Notes under the pieces: model-generated
The model's input: the letters and a program-made list of their open reading frames with translations, nothing else
Told to the model about the DNA's origin: nothing
Database searches by the model: none
Program-made: the position numbers and the translations under genes
Assembly: GCF_937001465.1 (NCBI RefSeq)
Contig: NC_064565.1
Location: forward strand, 44,796,089-44,860,088
Length of the DNA: 64,000 nucleotides
Source of the DNA: Orcinus orca
Lineage: Eukaryota; Chordata; Mammalia; Artiodactyla; Delphinidae
Reading direction: 5' to 3'
Part shown: positions 22,691 to 33,121 of the stretch, one piece after another
Layout of the letters: each line of letters starts with the position of its first letter
Position numbering within the stretch: the first letter of the stretch is position 1

Positions 22691-23437
22691 AGGCTAACTT
22701 ATGAGCTCATATAGTTATTTCAATGTGAATTCTCCTGCTTCTAGCACTTAATCACACTTATTTAAGTAGTGTAAAATTCTATTTGGAGCAATGCAGATTT
22801 TGTTTAAATCAGTCTATCACAGATAAGTGATTGTATTGGCCTGAAAAACCATTCTGTATTTTGATCATAGCCGAGGACAAAGGTAGAGGTCTTGTGGCCT
22901 CACAGAATGATTGATCTTGTTTATTTATTTCTCCTTTAGTTATTTGTGTGTTTTTAGACATGACTGTTCTATCTTAAAATATTAACTTAGTTTATCGTGC
23001 TGTCAACCATACTTCAACCCACTTGAATAGAGAAAGGTCTTCTGAACAAAGTTGCCATTTATGATTTTAAACAAAATCACGGAATAGGAAAAAGATAAAG
23101 GAACTCTTTATCACAAACTCCTAGCATAATTTTTCAGAACGGAATTAAAAATAAAATGAAATTTTATTGGAAATGAAAACCCAGAGTTGTACTAAATAGA
23201 GCATTGGAAAGTGCTTCTTAAAATGGTCAGTTTAAACTTAGGCACCGGGCTGACTCAATTTTTTCTTTCCTCAGAATATAGTATAGTTTCTAAGGATTCA
23301 TATCATGGCTGTTGAAAGTAAAAGACTGCAAGTTCTTGGGGAAATAAGTGAGCTAATGAAAAATGCAAGTCACATCATAAGAATTATATTGGTGAGCTTG
23401 CGTTGTGTTTTCCCCTTTCTTTGAGGCAGTTCAATAC

Positions 23438-23603
23438 CTGCAGTCTGCTTTTCACCACTTCTTTTTGCTCCGTGGAAAACATCCACTGATGACATTGAAT
23501 CGTTTTGAGTAATCAAAGGCAACTGCATAAAATCCATCAGGATTGTGCCTTCCAGGCACACGCTCATCAATTTATGGTGAAAGCTGGAAACGTACGCATA
23601 TAT
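23438..23603 (-). CDS. Candidate internal coding exon, gene unknown
   Basis: On the minus strand a strong acceptor (CTCTTTTTCATCTGCTCAG) leads into 166 bases that are open in one frame, ending at the donor GCAG|GTATTG. The frame enters at phase 0 and leaves at phase 1. The encoded 55 residues include YVSSFHHKLMSVCLEG and LMDFMQLPLITQND. Five CpGs in 166 bp is high for this AT-rich area. I do not recognise the family. The same frame also continues open through both splice sites, so a longer chance frame is an alternative. Confidence 0.35.
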
Positions 23604-23934
23604 CTGAGCAGATGAAAAAGAGGAACACTGCGGTGCTCGAGTGCTCTGCCTTTTCACATCTTTTTAAAATCATGATTTCTAGGACTATACTATACCATAA
23701 AAATTCAGAAAAATGTGATTGCGAGACTTTACCATGACTACACGATCCTCAATCTTTATTATATTCCTTACATGCATAAAGTTTTCTAAAGTTATTTCAA
23801 AAAGCAGTATCTGTCATTTAAAACCTATAAACAGAAATCTTCTGAATGAGAGCATTGCATCATACAATATTTATCATCTTAAGCGTCTCAAATTTTAGGT
23901 TTGCCAAGTATTGGCTATTGGATAGTTCTTTTAA

Positions 23935-23935
<1 letters not shown>

Positions 23936-23969
<34 letters not shown>
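23936..23969 (+). repeat. (AC)n microsatellite
   Basis: A pure run of about 17 AC units. Confidence 0.95.
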
Positions 23970-23972
<3 letters not shown>

Positions 23973-24024
23973 GCTGGGCTGGGATTTAAGTTTCCAGAAA
24001 CTGGTGACTAACCTTTAGTACATA

Positions 24025-24105
24025 TGTCTGTAAGCTCAGCAGCTAGTACAAGGAGCCTGGCATTTAACAAATATTTGTTGGTTGAATGAATAAATGAGTG
24101 AATAG
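24025..24105 (+). mobile_element. L2/MIR 3'-tail fragment
   Basis: AGCCTGGCATTTAACAAATA followed by TTTGTTGGTTGAATGAATAA is the typical end of L2 (shared with MIR). Confidence 0.5.
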
Positions 24106-24229
24106 TACCACAAGAAATGGCCATGATTTGAACATAGGTAATTGGATTTAATGCCTCTAGGCACTCATACTGCAGATTCTGAGCCTTGACATTATGGTAA
24201 TTCTTTTTTTTTTTTTTTTTTTCATGAAG

Positions 24230-25070
24230 CAAGTGCCTTGCTATTTTCAGGGACTGTTGTGTGTTCTCTTCCAGCAGTGTAAGGTGGAGGTGTCTGGAAA
24301 TGCCTCCAAGCTTATCTATGAGGAAAGTTTGGTTTTGCTGAATTGGGAGCTGACAGTTCAAATCTAATTGGGAGAATCAGATTATATATAAATTTATATC
24401 TTGGGCCACTAAGTAAGAACTTCTGTTGCTTTATTGATAGGAAGCTATTGTTCAGATTGAGTTGTTTTTGTCAGATAGGAGAGAATATATATTTTGTTGT
24501 CATTTCTCTTTGATGTTTTTATTTCCTTTAAGAGAACTGATTTTACTTTAGAAACTTTTGTTCTTATTCAGTATTTCCTTTCAATGTTCTTTAAAACATA
24601 TCTGCCAAGAAAAATAATTCACCTTCTTGCAAAATGTTAACATTTTCAATTTTAAGTAAAAGCCACCTTGCCAACAGTGTTATTTCAAAACGTTTGATTT
24701 GTCATGATATGTTCAGTCTATTTTTAAGGTTCTCCAAATTGAATTTTGAAGTTGGTGCTTGTTCCAAGTTAAAGCAGTGTGCAATATGTTGCAGTACAAC
24801 TGAGTGGAGGAAAAAAAGTGATCCAGGAATAAATATATCTAGAAGAGCACTCACAGCTACATTCTCTTTTTTCATTTCCCCAGCAAAGGGGATTAACCTG
24901 CCAAGTGGCATCTTGCCCTCAAAGTCATACTGGATCTCATTTATGAACAAGTGTAATCATTACTTTTGATGAATATTTCCACTTATGTGAAGCACTAAAT
25001 ATTGTTGAATAATAAATAAATCTTCTGAATTCTCATTCTTTTCAATCAAAGGTAATTTTGTGCCTAGTTC
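24230..25070. other. AT-rich stretch, nothing firmly recognised
   Basis: A minus-strand open frame at 24702-24950 contains a strong acceptor-like site (TTTTTTTCCTCCACTCAG) but no matching donor. A T-run lies at about 24205-24222, just left of this stretch. Confidence 0.35.
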
Positions 25071-25075
25071 TGTTG

Positions 25076-25138
25076 ACATAAATTTGTAAACAATACTCAG
25101 CATGTAGTAGATGTTCAGGAAATATAAATGAATGATGC
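25076..25138 (+). mobile_element. L2/MIR 3'-tail fragment
   Basis: ACTCAGCATGTAGTAGATGT and AAATATAAATGAATGATG follow the L2 terminal words. Confidence 0.45.
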
Positions 25139-25224
25139 AGTGTTGATATCCATTTTAAAAAGCCTAGCACTTTCCCTATCAAAGAATGATTGCAATGTAT
25201 TGTTTTCTTTCCTAATTCCCAAAC

Positions 25225-25375
25225 TGCATGCTAGCCACTGTGTAATGGGATATAAAAATGAGTATAAAACAATGTTGCAGCCATCAGGAAACTCACAGTA
25301 AGCCAGGGATACAGGTCTGTAATACTAAGGGAGAAATGTTACACAGGACACTTCATCAAGGAAGGCTATCATTTT
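25225..25375 (-). mobile_element. L2 LINE fragment, reverse
   Basis: GGGATATAAAAATGAGTATA, CAGGAAACTCACAGTAAG and GGATACAGGTCTGTAATAC are decayed versions of consecutive antisense L2 blocks. Confidence 0.5.
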
Positions 25376-25379
25376 AGTA

Positions 25380-27486
25380 ACATTTGCAAGTATTTGGGAA
25401 TAATCTGATCGAAACTACCATTTTGAAGAATCTACTTTTCGAACAACCATAATTTTCTTTTCTCTATGAAGCCTATATTTTAACTTTAGCAAATGAGTAT
25501 GCATAGTTGAACAGAAACATGCATGTCCCTTGTCACAAATCAATGCTCTACAGTAAGTAACTTTGGTTGACATCGTGTAACTTTACTAGATTATATTCAG
25601 ATTTATAATATTGAAAAATATATGCTGATTTCATCTATGCATAACCTGTTTCAATTTTGTTAATTTTTTTCTTCACATGTTCTATGCCTAAGGAAGCCTA
25701 TTATGTTGACTTTCTCGTTCCTCCTTTAATTGGCTTGGTGTACAATTATATATTTTCTACAGTTTTAGAGGAAAATGAGTGTTTTATAAAATTGGAGATC
25801 ATAAATCTATCATCTCAAATTAGGAAAATAAAAATCAAGTCAAACTGTCTCTTTGAAGCTGAAATTATATTTTACTGCCTATTGTATATATGAATATTAC
25901 ATACTAGGTGTTCATATATACATGTATGTGTATAGTGAGTGTGTGTATAGTGAGTATGTGTGTATGTGTGTGTGTATATATATATATGTATTGCTTCTCG
26001 TTTAGTGGGCAATCAACACTTAAAATTAATTCCCTATGGCTATTTCACTATTCTAATATAATAATATTCTTTATTATACTTCTTTTTATAAATGTTTCAG
26101 AAACTTTAAATGCCAAAACTCAATTTGTTTCTTTTTTTTATTATCTTCATGTATAACTTTTTTCCTATTTAAAAATTTTCAAGTCTTTTAGCTTCTTAAG
26201 GGCATTTTTATTTAGTATTCCAGAGCCAATCTAGTAGGCTAAAAGTCTTTCTTTTAAGTGCTTTATAATATTGATTTGCTACCTGTCTAGATGAAATAGG
26301 TTATGATTGGTATTTTTGTTCTTTAGACTCTTGAAAAGCAGACCTTTTTTTGGAGTAATAAAAGAAACCCTGGTGTTTTATTTTTGCATTTATTTGTGAG
26401 GTGATTTTCTTTTTATCCTCCCTGTTAAATCAGTGTGGAGCCCAAAGCATCATTACAGAGTAAGGAAAGACTTAAATAATTGGATTTCTACCTGGGAAAT
26501 TGGATTTTGAGGAATTAGATTTCCCCATTGGAGTGTGAATGTCAGTAACTCAAATTCTAGGGGAAGGGCATCCTTTGGAATATCCTTGCAGACTAATTCA
26601 CAAAACCCTGGACCATTGTTATTTTCTACTAAACTGCAGAATTTTTCATTGGCATTTCTCCTACTATCACTTGCATACCATGGGTTATGGATTAAACAGC
26701 AAACTATGCTGAGTGTCTGAACAAAGATTGTGATATAGTGCTGAATTATATAATCGTGTGAGGTTATCTGAAGTAATTGAAGTCTATCTTCTAGGTAGAA
26801 GATTTATAAAAAAGAGACTCATTTTAGGAATGGCACTCAGGATATACAGTAAGAAAAGAAAAGATGCCAAACCAGGTAGATACTCAATAGAACTTCTGTG
26901 GATTTCTGTGGATATAAAATATCCTGCAGAGTATCTTCATGCAAAAGGGAAAAAATGCAATTTTTCCAATTATGTTGTCTAGACAATGTTTAAGTATCCC
27001 AGTTAGCTGCCTTTATTATTTTCTCCCAGTGATTCACTGATACGTTGACATAATTACTTGTTTTGTGTCTTTTAAACAGTAGCCACCTTGTTCAATGAAG
27101 TGACACCTTTTGGTCCTTACTCAGTTGCTGTTCCTGGGTCGTGTTTTTCCATCAAATGCAGGCAAAGTATTTAATATTTGAAAAGCTAATATGGAAGTCT
27201 GTGTTGCTCACTCATTTTTGAGTCACTGAATTAAAATCATGTGTTAAAAGATTATAATAATAATTATGAAATAATAATTTGTGATAGTAATTATGAAAAA
27301 AGATACTATATAGCAGAGTTGAATGGCTCTGTGCAGACACCATTTAAAGTAGGTTACCTGGGTTATCAACTGAATACTTTGTTAGTTTTTTTGCTGTTAC
27401 TACTTAAAATTTGGAAGGGTACTTAAGAGTCATCAAATATATTTATTAGGAGGAACAATAAATTCAATTGTGTAAACTCTTCCTTT
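25380..27486. other. AT-rich stretch with a TA/TG tract
   Basis: A degenerate (TG)n/(TA)n tract lies at 25911-25990. No repeat family or exon was recognised in the rest. Confidence 0.4.
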
Positions 27487-27503
27487 AAAGATAGAAAAGT
27501 CTT

Positions 27504-27714
27504 GGGCTTCCCTGGTGGCGCAGTGGTTGAGAGTCTGCCTGCCGATGCAGGGGACACGGGTTCGTGCCCCAGTCCGGGAGGATCCCACATGCCGTGGAGC
27601 AGCTGGGCCCGTGAGCCATGGCCGCTGAGCCTGCGCGTCCGGAGCCTGTGCTCCGCAACAGGAGGCGCCACAACGTTGAGAGGCCCGCGTACCGCAAAAA
27701 AAAAAAAAAAAAAA
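27504..27714 (+). mobile_element. CHR-2-type cetacean SINE
   Basis: GGGCTTCCCTGGTGGCGCAG start, GCCCGCGTACCGC end and a long A-tail. A perfect 17-bp target duplication (AAAGATAGAAAAGTCTT) is at 27487-27503 and 27715-27731. It has little decay. Confidence 0.95.
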
Positions 27715-27731
27715 AAAGATAGAAAAGTCTT

Positions 27732-28200
27732 TTCAGAATACTTCTTCAGGATCTGTGGCTATAGCTGGCTGAGTCTACTCTACACCCATTCTCGAACCAG
27801 ATTTACACTGATGACCAAAAGGCACATAGCCTGTTCTGGAGTGTCTAGAAAGGGCTCACCTGCTCAGGGTGTAGGAGAAGGAAAAGCCTCATCTAAAGCC
27901 TCAAACTAGATGTTTAGACTACTGGCCTATAAATATAATCTGTCTCTTATTTGTGTCATTGAGCACCTACTGAGACATACTATGCATCACCTAATGTTCT
28001 AGCTGCTTGGCATATACAGGCAGCTGTCACCTTTCCGGTGCCTAAGCATTCCCATTACACCCTAGGAGCATCTTCTGACTTCTTCACTCATTTTGTAAAA
28101 TTGAATATTAACATGTGTGATTGTGTTTCACAAAGTTGATGTGAGACTTAAATTAGATAATGGATATTCTTCAAAAAGCCTGAAATTTGATACCATGATA
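27732..28200. other. Unclassified stretch with a possible L2 piece
   Basis: CATTGAGCACCTACTGAGAC at about 27959 resembles an antisense L2 end. The rest is unrecognised. Confidence 0.35.
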
Positions 28201-28204
28201 CATG

Positions 28205-29020
28205 TATAGATATACGTTTAATTACAAAAGTAAAACATGAAATATGTCCTTTGTTTAAAATTTCCAGTAACACAGAACTCTGTAAAATAAAAAGTGAAGT
28301 CGCTCTTTCCCAAACCTCATTGTTCACAGTTTAGTGTGTTCTCTGGCGTTTTTAGCCATGTCCATGCATACAATGCAAATACATTTATTTTTGTTATTGT
28401 TCCTGTTTTAGTGTTACTATTTTATAAAAATGGGAACATATTTTATATGTATGTATCTATGTATATATATATATGCACATGCATACATATATACATGTCC
28501 ATTAATATCATACTATAACTTGCTTTTTTTTCCTGAAAGATATATTGTGGGCATTCTTCCCTATATACCATATTTTATGGTATGTATGATGATTTATTTA
28601 ACCATCTCCCTTAGGTTGAACATTTAGGTTGTCTCTACTTTTTTTTAACATTAAATGAAGTTGCAACAAATGTCATAGTTCATTTATGTTAATGCTCAGC
28701 TTCCAATATTCATGGGCTTTATTGTTTTTCATTGACTTATTTCTGCACTGAAACCACACTATATTAGTCACTGCAACCTTTTGTATGTTTTGATATCAAG
28801 AAAGGCTAGCCTTCCTTATTACTCTACTTTTTCCAGAAATATCTTGGCTGTTCTTACACAGTTTTTTCTTCCAGATGGACTTTAGAATCAACTTGAAAAG
28901 TTCTACAAAAAAGAAAAAAAAAAACCCACAAAAACAAAAAAAACCTTGTTGAGATTGCCCTGAATTTTAGATGTATTTGGGAAGAGTTCACATAATTAAA
29001 GTGTTGGAACTTTTGTCTAG
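28205..29020 (-). mobile_element. Ancient L1 fragment, reverse
   Basis: The left part has the old L1 words TTATTTAACCATCTCCC and GAACATTTAGGTTGTCTC. The right part has GAAATATCTTGGCTGTTC, TTTAGAATCAACTTG and TTGAGATTGCCCTGAATTTT, which occur in that order on the antisense strand of L1 ORF2. An A-rich insertion lies at about 28908-28945. Confidence 0.55.
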
Positions 29021-29029
29021 GAACCTTCA

Positions 29030-29540
29030 AAGTTTAACCATGTGTCTTAAATTTGGTGTGTGGTGAGCAGGATTGCTGTGGCTGAGAAACAGACTGTGTG
29101 TGTGGTGAATGCGTGTGTGCATGCATACGTGTACGCTGGGCTGGGAAAAAAAGAGGGCTGAATACATAAGATTGGCGTCTTTGAGGATTCTATGTATGAT
29201 TTTACAAATTTGTGGGAGGGTGGCATAGAAGAAGGGGATGGATAGAGAAGCCAATAATGTGGTCAGGTCCTAGATGTTTCCCAGGCTCTGCTTGTTGGAT
29301 TCAAACATCCACTCTTCTTTTACCTTGGACAACTCAACATGTAAATCCTATTGTCTCTAGAACTGTCTCCAGAATTCTTAGAATAAAATCCTCTTCCTCA
29401 TTATTTGACTCCCATCTACCATACCAGCCACTTTTCTGGTTCTTCTCCAAGTGTAGGTTCTTGGAACCTGATATTTCTGTGTATGTGTCCTGCCCTCTGA
29501 CCCCTTCCTGGGCATTTTACTCCTTAATAAAGCTAACACT
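29030..29540. other. Unclassified stretch
   Basis: A short GT-rich patch lies at about 29095-29133. Nothing else recognised. Confidence 0.35.
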
Positions 29541-29544
29541 TAAC

Positions 29545-29835
29545 TGATACATAATATGTGTCAGGCACTGTTCTCTCTTCTTGGGACTTATCACTGAATA
29601 GCACAAAAAATTCCAATCCCTCATGAAGCCTATATTCTAGTCATAATATATAAGAAATTATATTGTACATTAGTATGTGCTAAGCACTAAGCATAAATAA
29701 AAACAGAGCAGAGTGGGATCATGTAGGAAGTAGGTTGTAATTTTCAATAGGATAGTCAAGACAGAGTCAACAAAAAGGTGACATTTATACCAAGTCTTGA
29801 AAGTGGCAGGGGGATTAGCAGTGCAAATATCTGGG
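29545..29835 (-). mobile_element. L2 LINE fragment, reverse
   Basis: Antisense L2 order: TGTGTCAGGCACTGTTCTC, CCCTCATGAAGCCTATATTC, AGTGGGATCATGTAGGAAG, then AAAAGGTGACATTTATACC and GTCTTGAAAGTGGCAGG. Confidence 0.65.
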
Positions 29836-30104
29836 CTCTACAGTAAAAAGCTTGCTTTCATTGAAACTCAAAAACAGGTCAAGAAAATATATACATATTC
29901 CTTCATTTGTGTTATGTTTGTCTAGTGTTCAGTGACTTATTTTGATCTATAGGTTCAGGTTGGCCCCCCCCGCCACCATTCTACTTCCCTCATATCTATT
30001 ATATTTACTGTAGCTTTTTTTTCAGTGACTTTCTTCTTTATGTTCAGCATACTTATGTTTTTCCTCTACATCACTAATTTTCAGTTTTTATTTCTGCTCT
30101 TTTT

Positions 30105-30327
30105 AAAAATTTAGGTTTTTTTAAATTTGTTTTTATTTTTAAAATTAATTTTTTAAACAGCTTTATTGGAGTATAATTGCTTTACAATGTTGTGTTAGTT
30201 TCTGCTGTATATGAAAGTGAATCAAATATACGTATACATATATACCCTCTTTTTTGAATTTCCTTCCCATTAGGTCACCGCAGAGCACTGAGTAGAGTTC
30301 CCTGTGCTATACAGTAGGTTCTCCTAA
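30105..30327 (-). mobile_element. L1 3'-UTR insertion, 5'-truncated
   Basis: A T-rich head is followed by TTTATTGGAGTATAATTGC and the antisense 3' UTR up to GTGCTATACAGTAGGTTCTC. Probable target duplication TTCTGCT(C)TTTT at about 30092-30104 and 30328-30338. The 3' UTR is of the same older type as the copy at 33.1 kb. Confidence 0.75.
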
Positions 30328-30339
30328 TTCTGCTTTTTA

Positions 30340-30850
30340 TTGCCTTCGATATGGATTTTAATTGAGCTTTAGTATTTAGGATATTTTGCATTTTCCCCTT
30401 ATTTCTGCCAACTTCTTTTATAATATCTTGCTCAACTTAGCTTGTCTTCTCCTTGTGGCCCATTTTCTTGTTTCATAGAGCTTGATGCTCTTTGATAATA
30501 CCAAACAATTATTTTCAAAAGTATATTTGAATCCTATTTAAAAACTATTTTTTTGTTTTACTGTAGTGCTTTTCCATAGTGCCTTTTAGAGGAAGTTTTG
30601 GCTTGTTGTGTAGATTATGTTTTAATTTTAAAAAAATATAAAAGCCTAATTAAAAGATGGCTGTGCAAAGCAGGACACTTGGTATCATCCCCGTCAGAGG
30701 AGCAAGCTCCCATGACCTTCCTGTCCCCAAGAGCCTCCTGCCTATCTGTATCCCACATGACTTGGAGGAGGCAGCCAGTAGTGTTTTTAGAATCTGTTGT
30801 AGACATTCTCACTTTCTTTAAAGCCTCAGATGTAGAAGATAAAGTGAATG
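30340..30850. other. Unclassified stretch
   Basis: The part at 30660-30850 is GC-richer and open on both strands, without splice-like borders. Nothing recognised. Confidence 0.35.
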
Positions 30851-30854
30851 TTAA

Positions 30855-31095
30855 GCCTGTGTACTCTGCCACATGCCTGAGTTTAAATCCCACTTTTGCC
30901 CACTTGTGTTCACTGCATGACCAAGGACAAGTCACTTACCTTAACTTGGTAACTTACTTGGCTTCATTATACTGATCTATAAGATAGAAATAGAATGCCA
31001 CTGACTATAGAGGGTTGTCGTTAGGATTAAATGAATGGATATATGTTAAATATTTTAAAGAATAATTAGCACATAGTGAGAATTTAGTAAGAGGA
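30855..31095 (+). mobile_element. MIR SINE
   Basis: MIR words in sense order: GAGTTTAAATCCCAC, GGACAAGTCACTTACC, GTTGTCGTTAGGATTAAATG and AATTAGCACATAGTGAG. Confidence 0.7.
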
Positions 31096-31099
31096 ACAC

Positions 31100-32860
31100 T
31101 AACTCTAAGTGTTAGCAAATTTATTCTTAATTTTAACGATTATGTATAGATAACAGAGTTTTTACTTATTGTTTCTGTTTACTCAGCTTTAAAAGAGAAC
31201 AACACATATATCAGTTGTTAGCTTTTGTGTTTACCTATCTCAGTTTTCCCAGGCTCCTGCAATATTCCCCCTTTCGTATTATACCTAGAATTAAAACAAA
31301 GCAGAACCTCGAAAATTAAACTTAGCCCCATCTTCTTAGTATGTATGAATGTGGTTTGGATGTGTATGCTGCTGCTTTGGAATTTGATCCCGCTCTGACT
31401 ATTTGATTCTGACTGTATTTCAGTCAGGGCCAGTGTGTAAATGTTTATATGTGTCTTTGAAGAAAGAACCTGCTACCCATTATGTGATGTTATCAGGGTT
31501 TTAAAAGGGGTTTTGTTTTTTGTTTTTGACAACAACTCTTCAGCTGTACTGTGCCTGTAGTCTTTTTGTCTATAGAAAGTTCTGGTGGGGACAGAAGAAG
31601 AGTCGCCATGTGGGGAGGCATGATTCAGTATGGCCGGGGGGAGGGAGCAGAGTTGTGCTGCCTGGTGTTCTGGTCCCTGCTGTGACTTGGTTCTGTTATC
31701 TCATACATACTTTCAGTTACTATTGCCAGTTTGGAGCTGTGTATCTCCAAAGTGTTTTTGAGCAGAGAGCTTCAGAGAAAAACTTAGAAGATCTGGATCA
31801 CAGGTTCTTAATCATGATTTTATCCTTCATTCTTGAACTAAATTATTGTATCTCCTTAATCATAACTTCAGAAACCTAGGATTTAAATTCTGGCTACTAA
31901 AATGCGTACTTTCACATGGGGGTGTGCTGACTTTTTTTTATCCTCTGTCATGTATTTGAAATCAGAGTGAAAATAGTTAATTAGAGCATCTCGTTAACAA
32001 GATGCCTATAGAAACAGATGTATTGTGGCATGAAAAGGAAATGTAGTCAAATTAATAGTGACATTTGAGCTGAAGTATAATACAAAATTAGTAAATAATG
32101 CTGATTACCTTGTAGATGAATAATAATGCTGTTCTTATGAAAATTATTCTATTTTAAATATTATTTTTGAATTGCAGGAAAAATTAAAAAGAACACAAGA
32201 AAGATTACAAAATCTAAAAGTTGTGATAGTATCTTAGTATTTCAGTGCATTCTATATTAAAGTATTTTTTAAAGCTTTTATATTTCTAAGAAAGATTTAT
32301 TTCAGGGTTATTAGGGCTATTTAAAAATTTAGAGGGCTAGCATTTTATTAGCTAGGATTTTTCTCAAAACATTTTATTTTTTGAGCATTGGTTTTATTTA
32401 TAAAATAATGAAAAGAATACCTACTCCAAAGAGTAGTTTTTCAGATGCAGTGAACGATGATACATGAAAAATAGCACAACACATCATGTGGCACTAAAGA
32501 CAGTTAGTGAACATTGAATTTGATTCTGACTGTGTACAGGCTTCTGGGATACCTTTAAGAAAATAGTTATAAGGGTTTCAACTTAACAGACAAGTGCAAG
32601 TTTTAGCTAAAAATCTAATCAGTAAATTTACTGCAGAGCTATTTCTGATATCATGTCATGTGCTTTGCTCGTCAGTCACACAGGCTTTTCTTTATTTCCT
32701 CCATTGTCCTTATTTGCAAAAATTCTGTATTTCCAGATTTTCTAGCAGATATTTCACATTATTGTAACGTAGAGAAGTGGTCAAGTAACTGAGGACGAAG
32801 GAGAAATCATATCCCACCATATTCTCATGATAAATTTTCTGCTGAATTTCTCATGAGATA
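31100..32860. other. AT-rich stretch, nothing recognised
   Basis: No repeat or exon signal recognised. A 119-codon open frame at 31520-31879 has no supporting context. Confidence 0.4.
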
Positions 32861-32861
32861 A

Positions 32862-33055
32862 TAATAGCTCAAATATACTCCGCTGTGACGAGTAAGTGCC
32901 AGCTACCATGCAAGGTGCTATTTACGTAGCATCCAACCCTGTAAAGTAGATGTTATCCACATTTTACTGATGAATAATTCCAGAGGGAGAGAATGGAAGA
33001 GTTTATCCATGTGCACATACTAAACAACAATGATGTTGAGGTTGAAATCTGGATA
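32862..33055 (-). mobile_element. MIR SINE, reverse
   Basis: AGCTACCATGCAAGGTGC, GTAAAGTAGATGTTATCC and ACATTTTACTGATGAATAAT follow the antisense MIR core. Confidence 0.6.
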
Positions 33056-33121
33056 AGTTACACTCAAAACCATGTTCCCAATTGGAGGAATGCTTGCCAA
33101 CGTTTGACATGTTCTTAACAT

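Noticed and set aside
24702..24950. 82-codon minus-strand open frame with a strong internal acceptor
   Set aside because: No donor follows in a suitable place, two frames are open after the acceptor and no CpG enrichment is seen.
31520..31879. 119-codon plus-strand open frame
   Set aside because: No recognisable motif, promoter or splice signals, and composition like its surroundings.
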